5,421 nt of DNA from an uncultured Paracoccaceae bacterium (GTDB taxonomy: Bacteria; Pseudomonadota; Alphaproteobacteria; Rhodobacterales; Rhodobacteraceae): assembly GCA_913054485.1 (NCBI GenBank), contig CAJXHQ010000259.1:1-5421 (forward strand), written 5' to 3'. The position numbers were made by a program, and so were the translations under genes. A model generated the notes under the pieces. That model was given only the letters and a program-made list of their open reading frames with translations, was not told where the DNA came from and did not search any database. Position 1 is the first letter of the stretch; every line of letters starts with the position of its first letter. Shown here piece by piece: positions 1 to 5,421 of the stretch.

Positions 1-91
1 CTAAGAGCGGCTCTGCCTGACTGGCCGTGGCGGGCAAGCGTACTGCCGGTTCCCGCGGGACAGGCCGGAGCCTTGATCCTGCCGGACAGGC

Positions 92-1153
92 CTATTCCGC
101 AGGCCGGTCCAGGCCCGCAAGCTCAGACCCGGCGCTTTCCTCCTCCGGAGCAGGGGCGCCGGAAATGCTTTCCGCCTCAAGACCAGGTTCATAGAAATAG
201 TGGCAGGCCTTGCCGGCGCGCTTGGCCGCATACAGCGCCACATCGGCCTGGTGGAGCAGGGCCACCGCATCTGCGTAGCAATCCCGCCCGCAGATCGTGG
301 TGCCGATACTGGCCGAAATCTCGCACTTGTGGCCGCCATAGGGAATCGGCTCCTCGAGGCTAGTGATCAGCCGCTTGGCTACACTGTCCAGCCGCTTACG
401 GTCCACCAGGCCTTCGAAGAGCAGCACGAATTCATCACCGCCGACGCGGGCCACCGTGTCGGACTTGCGGGTCTCAGCCACCATCACGCTGGCGACCTTC
501 TGCAGCACCGCATCGCCGGCGGCATGGCCCAGCGTGTCATTCACCGCTTTGAAGAAGTCCAGATCCACATGCATGATCGAGAATGGCCGCTCGGACGAAA
601 TCAGCCGGTCCAGGATGTGATCCATCGCACGGCGGTTCTTGAGGCCAGTCAAAGTATCGGTGAACGCCTGTTCCTCAGCGGCGATCTTGGCCCCCTGCAG
701 ACGCAGGTTCAGCTGGCGCGAGGCTTCCATCGCAGCGGATTTCGCCTCCACGAGATACAAGAGTTCAATCGTGAGATCCGTGTGCGAAAAATCAGCGCTG
801 GTCAGATCGTAGTCGCGCACTGCGTCGAGAATCGAAATCCCGAAAGACAGGTCCACGATCGCCTTGCCGCCCGGCAGCGGCACCAGCGCACCCTTGACGC
901 TGGTCTGCGGCTCATCCTGGAAGCGCAAATGCAACTTCAGCGAGCCGACTTTCAGCAGGTCTTCCATCGTGCGGATGTTGCGCGGGCGGTTCAGCTCGAA
1001 CACGTCGAAAAAGCCGCGCCCGGGCATCAGTGCGTCGGGCCGCAACTTCTGCAAGGTGGGCCCGGCCGACTCGATCACGCCATCACTGTCCAGCATGACA
1101 GACATCGGGCACAGGCGCGAGGCGAGGCTGGCAAGCTGGTCCTGGGTAATCAT
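92..1153 (-). CDS. Diguanylate cyclase with N-terminal HNOBA-like (soluble guanylate cyclase-type) sensor domain
   Basis: Predicted cytoplasmic enzyme making c-di-GMP from two GTP. The GGDEF domain covers about residues 160-322: the entry motif DTLTGLKNRR (166-175), metal-site Asp197 in HVDLDFFKAVND, GGDEF at 238-242, and an RxxD inhibitory site (Arg229-Asp232) five residues before GGDEF. Catalytic activity with product feedback is therefore expected. Residues about 12-105 resemble the HNOBA (H-NOXA, PAS-like) domain of soluble guanylate cyclase: PMSVMLDSDGVIESAG, then FFDVFELNRP (48-57), then a GALVPLP strand (88-94) followed by IVDLSFGISILD. The segment 116-153 (DYDLTSADFSHTDLTIELL onward) matches the end of HNOBA running into a signalling coiled coil. 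No membrane segment or signal peptide is seen. The last 26 or so residues form an acidic, probably disordered tail. The ATG start overlaps the upstream H-NOX stop as ATGA, with only a weak G-rich ribosome-binding site about 10 bases upstream, suggesting translational coupling. The GGDEF call is certain; the HNOBA call is from motif memory. Confidence 0.95.
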   Translation of the reverse strand: MITQDQLASLASRLCPMSVMLDSDGVIESAGPTLQKLRPDALMPGRGFFDVFELNRPRNIRTMEDLLKVGSLKLHLRFQDEPQTSVKGALVPLPGGKAIVDLSFGISILDAVRDYDLTSADFSHTDLTIELLYLVEAKSAAMEASRQLNLRLQGAKIAAEEQAFTDTLTGLKNRRAMDHILDRLISSERPFSIMHVDLDFFKAVNDTLGHAAGDAVLQKVASVMVAETRKSDTVARVGGDEFVLLFEGLVDRKRLDSVAKRLITSLEEPIPYGGHKCEISASIGTTICGRDCYADAVALLHQADVALYAAKRAGKACHYFYEPGLEAESISGAPAPEEESAGSELAGLDRPAE

Positions 1154-1737
1154 AAGGCCCGCGCCCCCAGGTCAAAGCTGCGGCCTTCGGCGAAATCGGT
1201 TTCCACCAAAGTGACCGAGATCACCTCGGCGCCTTCCCGCTGGCCTGAATGCTCCAGAAACACGAGGTCGCCGTAATCATCTGCCATAGCCCGCAACACA
1301 CCCATCATTACACTCCCATAGCCGGCCAGCCCGCTTTGGCACAGCAGGCTGAACCTGCCCTGCCCGTGATCCAGCAGCTCCAGAGGCGGCAGATTGAGAT
1401 CCGACACCGCCAGCCGTGCCCGGTCAGGCAGATCATCCAGCGAATGGAGAAACTCCACATAGGTCACACCGCCAAACCGCAACAGGCGGCGCAGTGATTC
1501 GACCTCCGGATTGGACACCAGGAAAGTGCCCATGTCTTCCAGCATCTCCGGCAAGGGACGTTCCAGAATCCGTTCCAGTGACTGCAAGAGGATGGCAGAT
1601 TGTTCGGGCGTATAGATCAGCATCGCCTCAAACTCGGTAAAACCGAGATTGGCCACATGCATAACGTCCAGCCACCGTGACTCACCATAGGTGGCACAGA
1701 CGAATGCCTGGATCGCCCTGTTGATCAGACCGTGCAT
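1150..1737 (-). CDS. H-NOX (HNOB) domain protein lacking the haem-ligand residues
   Basis: A single-domain H-NOX/HNOB protein of 195 residues, the usual length of stand-alone bacterial H-NOX. The N-terminus MHGLINRAIQAFVCATYG (1-18), Trp22, FLHSLDDL (96-103), Pro117 and the C-terminal strand-helix VMMGVLRAMADDYG (143-156) follow the beta subunit of soluble guanylate cyclase closely. The proximal haem ligand (His105 in guanylate cyclase beta1) falls on Pro104, and the YxSxR propionate-binding motif reads Cys133-x-Ser135-x-Leu137. Classical haem binding and NO sensing are therefore unlikely, much as in the alpha subunit of soluble guanylate cyclase, whose H-NOX domain lacks haem. The only cysteines are Cys14 and Cys133. 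The start is supported by GAGGGG six bases upstream. The gene overlaps the downstream HNOBA-GGDEF cyclase by four bases (ATGA), so the likely role is to bind and regulate that cyclase; this is inference. Family assignment is firm, ligand unknown. Confidence 0.93.
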   Translation of the reverse strand: MHGLINRAIQAFVCATYGESRWLDVMHVANLGFTEFEAMLIYTPEQSAILLQSLERILERPLPEMLEDMGTFLVSNPEVESLRRLLRFGGVTYVEFLHSLDDLPDRARLAVSDLNLPPLELLDHGQGRFSLLCQSGLAGYGSVMMGVLRAMADDYGDLVFLEHSGQREGAEVISVTLVETDFAEGRSFDLGARAL

Positions 1738-1743
1738 GGGTTG

Positions 1744-1749
1744 CCCCTC
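1744..1749 (-). promoter_or_regulatory. Ribosome-binding site of the H-NOX-like gene
   Basis: On the minus strand this reads GAGGGG, six bases before the ATG at 1737. The chosen start also matches the conserved H-NOX N-terminus, which begins at residue 1 with M-x-G, so the two lines of evidence agree. Confidence 0.75.
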
Positions 1750-1845
1750 GTTTTCCTTCAGCCCATCTTTGGCGTGTGAGTCTTAAAAAACGCCCAATAA
1801 ATAAAACTGTTGCGGTTTTTCAGTTCCGGTTGTGATTAGCGGCAT
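1750..1845 (-). promoter_or_regulatory. Intergenic region likely to carry the promoter of the H-NOX/cyclase operon
   Basis: This gap between the DUF4153 stop and the H-NOX gene is clearly richer in A and T than its surroundings, especially 1784-1820, with runs such as TTTTATTTATT and GTTTTTT on the minus strand. That is what a promoter, or the end of the upstream transcript, would look like in a GC-rich genome. I cannot assign convincing -35 and -10 boxes. I found no TTGAT-N4-ATCAA type FNR/Dnr site that would tie the operon to NO or oxygen. The call rests on position and composition only. Confidence 0.35.
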
Positions 1846-3615
1846 TCATGGCCAAGGCAAGATTTCCTTTCCCGCCACTGTAAGTGCACGCACAGACGCG
1901 GCATCTATGCCATATCCGCCGCCCAAAACCTGACGGATTGCAGACAGCGGCAGCTGCCGGTCGCCGCCCGGATCAAGAACCGCTGTCCCGCGCAGCGCGG
2001 CAGGCGCCTCTCCGGCCAGCAGCAGATGACCAGTCTGCAGGTATTTCCCCCCAGGCGCGCGGTAGAGCACAAGCCCCTGCCCGCCTGCCTCCGGCAGGAA
2101 ACGGCCCATCACCATTGCACAGCCCGGCGTGCCGTCAGCAAAAGGGACACGGCAGGCGTTCAGGATCTCCCGCAGCTGAAACTCTTCCAGCCCGTCCAAC
2201 TGCTCCGGCTGCAGCACTGCGCCCTCAGGACGCAGCGGCAGCTCTGCGGCCAATTCCGCTTGCAGCTCCTGCCGTCTCCGGGGTTCCTGGCTGCTTTCGA
2301 ATTCCCAGCGGCTGCCGGATGCGGACAGGGCCTCAAACTGGGCCAGCAAGGCATCGTCCCCATCATCGGCCTGGGCCTTCAGTTGCTCCAGCGCAGCGGT
2401 ACCTGCACGCCCCCAATCGCGGCTCATCTCCCATAGGGGCAGCCGGCCGGCGCTGGCCTGCCCTGCTGCATAGCGCATCAGCTGGCTCTTGGCGGAGATC
2501 CGGGGGGCATCCAGCAGCGGGCTGAGCAGCGCCGCGCAGAGACCGATAGCACAGAGCGCCATCACCGTATTGGCACCGCGCACCCGTGCGCCCCAGTCAG
2601 CACCATGCAGCGCCGAGACGGCATAGACCACCCCGTATAGAAGCAAAAACAGGCTGCAGCAGGCCGCCAGCAGCCTGTCCGGGGTCCAGCCGTATTGCCC
2701 GACCCGCAGCGCAACTGCCCATGCGGCCAGCCCGGTGACCAGCGGCAGCAGCACAGCCAATACGCGGGCCGATCCGCTGACCGGCCGGCTTTGCGGCATG
2801 GCCTCAGGGGTGCGGTCCAGCACCACCGAGATCAGCGTGACCATCACCAGCGCCACCGCCATCAGCGTACCCGCCGAGGACAGCGCACCAAAAACTTCGC
2901 CAAGTCCGCGCAGGGGCACCGCGGCCAGAAAGACCGCCACAACCGCAAGTACCGGCACCGCCAGCAGCCGCAACAGGCGAAGCGGCATGTCCGGCGGCAG
3001 GGTCGCGCGCAGCTCGTAAGCCACCGCGAGCGCCAGACCCAGCACTGCCCCGCTGAGCGCAAAGACCAGCCAGGCCCTGTCCAGCACCCATTCGATCACC
3101 CCAACCTGCACCAGCGACAACAGCGCGTCTGAAAGGAAGGCCAGCAGCCAGAAGACCGCGACAAATATCGCACCCGCGATATAGCGCACGGTGAGGCCCC
3201 AGGCTGCGGCAAACAGTGTCGGATAGTTGTTCCAGCGCCGCCCGTCTTTCAGAGCGGCAAGTGCAAAGGGCGCGGCGAGAAAGGCAATCAGCATCGCCAG
3301 CGCCAGCACGTCCGGCTGGTCCAGCGCCTGGGTCGGCAATTCGTAGCGCCGCCCGGTAAGCGTCATCAGCCCGGCGACCGGCAGCGCCACCATCAGCCCG
3401 CCCGCCAGCGCCCGGCGCAACGGCAGCGGCCCGGCCAAAGCAAGTGAGACGGCTGCAAAGATGCCGGTGAAAGTGAACAGCGCCAGGTAGAGCCCCGGCG
3501 CCAGCATCAGCATGTCCCGGTGCTCACCCAGCAGCCAAAGTGCCAAACCGGCGGCAAAACCAAGCCCTGCCAATGCTATTCGGTTGCGGATCACCCGCTC
3601 CGGTACCCCTGCCAT
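1846..3615 (-). CDS. DUF4153 domain-containing polytopic inner-membrane protein
   Basis: A 589-residue protein with about eleven predicted membrane helices in the first 370 residues (roughly 13-30, 38-60, 69-88, 103-122, 141-163, 180-200, 215-235, 248-267, 284-304, 313-335, 347-368). The motif YGWTPDRLLA (308-317) is characteristic of the DUF4153 family, which has no established biochemical role. After the last helix comes a soluble tail of about 220 residues (370-589), with a charged, probably helical part (405-460) and then a Gly/Leu-rich part containing a Cys pair (Cys488 and Cys499). The start is chosen because GGAGG lies five bases upstream of the ATG. The gene sits 100 bp downstream of the methyltransferase and 108 bp upstream of the H-NOX gene, both on the same strand; no strong terminator separates them, so some read-through is possible, but no functional link is evident. 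Membrane topology is clear from the sequence; the family name rests on the motif and overall layout. Confidence 0.87.
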   Translation of the reverse strand: MAGVPERVIRNRIALAGLGFAAGLALWLLGEHRDMLMLAPGLYLALFTFTGIFAAVSLALAGPLPLRRALAGGLMVALPVAGLMTLTGRRYELPTQALDQPDVLALAMLIAFLAAPFALAALKDGRRWNNYPTLFAAAWGLTVRYIAGAIFVAVFWLLAFLSDALLSLVQVGVIEWVLDRAWLVFALSGAVLGLALAVAYELRATLPPDMPLRLLRLLAVPVLAVVAVFLAAVPLRGLGEVFGALSSAGTLMAVALVMVTLISVVLDRTPEAMPQSRPVSGSARVLAVLLPLVTGLAAWAVALRVGQYGWTPDRLLAACCSLFLLLYGVVYAVSALHGADWGARVRGANTVMALCAIGLCAALLSPLLDAPRISAKSQLMRYAAGQASAGRLPLWEMSRDWGRAGTAALEQLKAQADDGDDALLAQFEALSASGSRWEFESSQEPRRRQELQAELAAELPLRPEGAVLQPEQLDGLEEFQLREILNACRVPFADGTPGCAMVMGRFLPEAGGQGLVLYRAPGGKYLQTGHLLLAGEAPAALRGTAVLDPGGDRQLPLSAIRQVLGGGYGIDAASVRALTVAGKEILPWP

Positions 3616-3620
3616 ATATC

Positions 3621-3625
3621 CCTCC
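3621..3625 (-). promoter_or_regulatory. Ribosome-binding site of the DUF4153 gene
   Basis: On the minus strand this reads GGAGG inside a GGGGAGGG run, five bases before the ATG at 3615. It fixes the start of the membrane protein just ahead of its first membrane helix. Confidence 0.75.
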
Positions 3626-3715
3626 CCGTTCCAGAAAGGAATTTAGGCATCGGGCCGCCCCGGCGCTAGTGGGCCGGAATGGCAAATGGTCCCCTCAACC
3701 GGACCGGGCATGGGA

Positions 3716-5275
3716 TCAGAAGTCGGTCGGCGCCCCGCCCTCGGATTTGCGGCGGGCGACAAAATCCGCCAGCTCCTCGCGGATGGCATCCTCCATCGGC
3801 GGTGCCTCGAAATTGGCGATGATGTCTTTGAACATGTGATGCGCGCGCTCAGGCGTCCAGACCGCCCCGGCCGCCTCCCAGCCTTCGTAATTCTTCCAGT
3901 CGCTCAAGAAAGGCTGGTAGAAGGCGGTGGTATAACGGTCCTGGGTGTACTGGGTGCCGAAGAAATGGCCCTCGTTGCCGACCTCGGCAATGGTATCCAG
4001 TGCAATCTCATCCGGTCCTGACGCCCAGATTTCCGGCTGCATATAGCGCTGGATCTGCTGCAGGATCTCACAATCCATGATGAACTTTTCAGGCGAGGCG
4101 ATCAGCCCGCCCTCCAGCCAGCCAGCCGCATGGTAGACCATATGGGTGCCCGACTGCACCGAGGCCCAGAGCGAATTGGATGTCTCCCACATCGCCTGCC
4201 CGTCCGGCACATTGGCGGCACAGACCCCGGAAGAGCGCATCGGCAACCCGTAGAAACGCGCCATCTGCCCGGTCATCTGGGTGGAGCGCATGTATTCCGG
4301 CGTGCCGAAGGCCGGCGCGCCGGTCTTCATGTCCACGTTCGATGTGAAAGTGCCGATCACGCAGGGCGTGCCCGGCGCCACATATTGGAACAGCGCAATC
4401 GCACATAAGGATTCTGCGATCGACTGCGCGACAGCCCCCGCCATGGTCACCGGTGCCATCGCGCCCGCCAGCGTGAAGGGAGAGACCACAATGGCCTGAC
4501 CGCGCCGCGCCATACGCAGGCAGCCGTCGATCATCGGGAAATCATGCTTCAAAGGCGAGGTGGAGTTGATATTGGTGTACATATGCGGCTTGGCTTGGAA
4601 CTCCTCTTCCGTCAGCCCGCCGGCAATCCGCACCATCTCCATCACATCCTCGACCCGCTCCTTGCCGAGCGAGTAGACATGCATCGCCTTATCGGTGAGC
4701 GTCAGCTTGTCATGGACCACATCCAGGTGGCGGACCGAAGCATGGATATCCACCGGCTCCACCGGGTAGCCGCCGGCAAAATGGATGCAGTTGAAATACT
4801 GGGTCAGTTTCAGCAGGTTCGCGCACATCTCGCGGTTGCCGGGTACCTTGCGTCCCAGCTCCATGTCCCAGTAGTTCGGCGGCGAAGAGACATTGCCGAA
4901 CAGGATGTTGTTGCCGCCCAGCGGGATGGTGCGGTCCGGGTTGCGCGGGGTGATGGTGAACTCGCTCGGCGCCTTGCCGATCATCTCCATGATCCAGTGG
5001 CGGTCGAACTTGACCAGCTCACCCTCGACCTTGCAGCCCGCCTGTTTGAACAGCGCCAGCGCTTCCGGGTTCAGGAAGACCACACCGATCTCTTCCAGGA
5101 TGCGCATGGCACCTTCGTGGATCGCCGCGACACCTTCTTCCGGCAGCGGTTCAGTCGGGCGGTCGCGGTTGACCGGGATCTGCCATGGCATCTGGCTGAT
5201 CACCTCGCGGCCGCGCCGCGCTGCAGCCCCTGCCCGTCCGCCACCGCGCCGTTTGCGTCCCTCGGTCTCCGCCAT
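3716..5275 (-). CDS. Trimethylamine methyltransferase (MttB) family protein, pyrrolysine-free
   Basis: A 519-residue member of the MttB superfamily (COG5598), TIM-barrel enzymes that move a methyl group from a quaternary or tertiary amine to a corrinoid protein. Family signatures are GTFTSNVDMKTGAPAFGTPE (308-327), NVPDGQAMWE (355-364), GHFFGTQYTQDRY (436-448) and FYQPFLSDWKNYEGWEAAG (452-470). The pyrrolysine position of archaeal MttB aligns with Val351 (RSSGVCAANVPD), and no in-frame amber codon occurs, so this belongs with the non-pyrrolysine homologues. Characterised members of that group act on glycine betaine, proline betaine, carnitine or gamma-butyrobetaine; trimethylamine is not the expected substrate and the real one cannot be read from sequence. 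Residues 6-25 form an Arg/Gly/Ala-rich basic extension before the conserved domain. The start is supported by GGAGGA six bases upstream; Met29 is an alternative start with a poorer site. No corrinoid protein, MtgA-type partner or transporter lies in the window. Confidence 0.95.
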   Translation of the reverse strand: MAETEGRKRRGGGRAGAAARRGREVISQMPWQIPVNRDRPTEPLPEEGVAAIHEGAMRILEEIGVVFLNPEALALFKQAGCKVEGELVKFDRHWIMEMIGKAPSEFTITPRNPDRTIPLGGNNILFGNVSSPPNYWDMELGRKVPGNREMCANLLKLTQYFNCIHFAGGYPVEPVDIHASVRHLDVVHDKLTLTDKAMHVYSLGKERVEDVMEMVRIAGGLTEEEFQAKPHMYTNINSTSPLKHDFPMIDGCLRMARRGQAIVVSPFTLAGAMAPVTMAGAVAQSIAESLCAIALFQYVAPGTPCVIGTFTSNVDMKTGAPAFGTPEYMRSTQMTGQMARFYGLPMRSSGVCAANVPDGQAMWETSNSLWASVQSGTHMVYHAAGWLEGGLIASPEKFIMDCEILQQIQRYMQPEIWASGPDEIALDTIAEVGNEGHFFGTQYTQDRYTTAFYQPFLSDWKNYEGWEAAGAVWTPERAHHMFKDIIANFEAPPMEDAIREELADFVARRKSEGGAPTDF

Positions 5276-5281
5276 GATCCA

Positions 5282-5287
5282 TCCTCC
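5282..5287 (-). promoter_or_regulatory. Ribosome-binding site of the MttB-family gene
   Basis: On the minus strand this reads GGAGGA, ending six bases before the ATG at 5275. It favours the long form of the protein, with its Arg/Gly-rich N-terminal extension, over a start at Met29. Confidence 0.8.
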
Positions 5288-5421
5288 GGAAAATCCTGTT
5301 GCCCTAAAAAAGCCTCAGGTAAGCGGCAACGGCGGCAAGGTTTGCGACATGTTGAGACGTTTTCAGATCATGAGACCGGAAAAACCGCACCAAAGGGCCG
5401 TGCAAAAACGCGGGCGGGCCG
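5288..5421 (-). promoter_or_regulatory. Upstream region of the MttB-family gene, probable promoter or leader
   Basis: The segment ahead of the methyltransferase gene has no supported gene. It holds two copies of TGAGAC (plus strand 5353-5358 and 5371-5376, 18 bases apart) and a minus-strand T6 run at 5306-5311. A promoter or regulator site for the methyltransferase is expected here, but I cannot define its boxes. The far end could belong to a neighbouring gene cut off by the window edge. Confidence 0.3.

Noticed and set aside
51..60. Perfect palindrome TCCCGCGGGA just downstream of the cyclase stop
   Set aside because: Ten-base GC palindromes are expected by chance at this base composition, and no T run follows on either strand to make a terminator.
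1..339. Minus-strand 112-codon open frame at the left end
   Set aside because: It lies mostly inside the cyclase gene in another frame, is Arg/Pro-rich and has no domain features; positions 1-91 alone carry no support for a gene.
200..1276. Long plus-strand open frame (358 codons) opposite the cyclase and the end of the H-NOX gene
   Set aside because: It is the antisense of a strongly supported GGDEF gene, its translation is rich in His, Gln and Arg with no recognisable domain, and such frames are routine opposite GC-rich genes.
1738..1845. Possible FNR/Dnr-type NO-responsive site upstream of the H-NOX gene
   Set aside because: No TTGAT-N4-ATCAA or close variant was found when reading both strands.
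3688..3705. Inverted repeat GGTCC/GGACC with an 8-base loop after the methyltransferase stop, considered as a terminator
   Set aside because: The stem has only five pairs and no T tract follows on the minus strand, so it does not meet the usual form of an intrinsic terminator.
5305..5421. Minus-strand open frame from the window edge to a TAG near 5305 (about 38 codons), possibly the end of an upstream gene
   Set aside because: Third-position GC is only moderate compared with the real genes here, and no recognisable motif is present; it cannot be told from chance without the sequence beyond the window.
5349..5421. Plus-strand open frame starting ATG at 5349 and running off the end, possibly a divergent gene
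   Set aside because: Only 24 codons are visible, with a weak AAGG ahead of the ATG and no recognisable protein; undecidable from this window.

Overview
The window is GC-rich chromosomal-type DNA whose protein set points to an alphaproteobacterium, most likely the Rhodobacteraceae (Roseobacter group). The basis is a corrinoid-dependent methyltransferase of the pyrrolysine-free MttB kind with an Arg/Gly-rich N-terminus, a DUF4153-type membrane protein, and an H-NOX-like/diguanylate cyclase gene pair. The lineage call is inferred from protein families and base composition, not from a marker gene.

All four recognisable genes lie on the minus strand, so transcription runs from high to low coordinates. 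From 5275 down to 3716 is a 519-residue MttB-family methyltransferase. After a 100-bp gap comes a 589-residue polytopic membrane protein of the DUF4153 type (3615-1846). After a 108-bp, locally AT-rich gap comes a compact two-gene operon: a 195-residue H-NOX (HNOB) protein (1737-1150) whose stop overlaps, as ATGA, the start of a 353-residue protein (1153-92) that joins an HNOBA-like sensor domain, a coiled coil and a GGDEF diguanylate cyclase domain. Positions 1-91 and 5276-5421 hold no gene that I can support.

The most interesting part is the last pair. Together the two proteins have the HNOB, HNOBA, coiled-coil and nucleotide-cyclase order of animal soluble guanylate cyclase, but split over two translationally coupled genes and with a GGDEF (c-di-GMP) output instead of a class III cyclase. 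The H-NOX protein has lost the residues that hold haem: the proximal His position is Pro104, and the YxSxR motif reads C-x-S-x-L (133-137). The fold otherwise looks intact, so it is probably a haem-independent regulator or scaffold of the cyclase, not a classical NO sensor. The cyclase keeps its GGDEF active-site motif and an RxxD inhibitory site. The methyltransferase and the membrane protein have no evident functional link to this pair.
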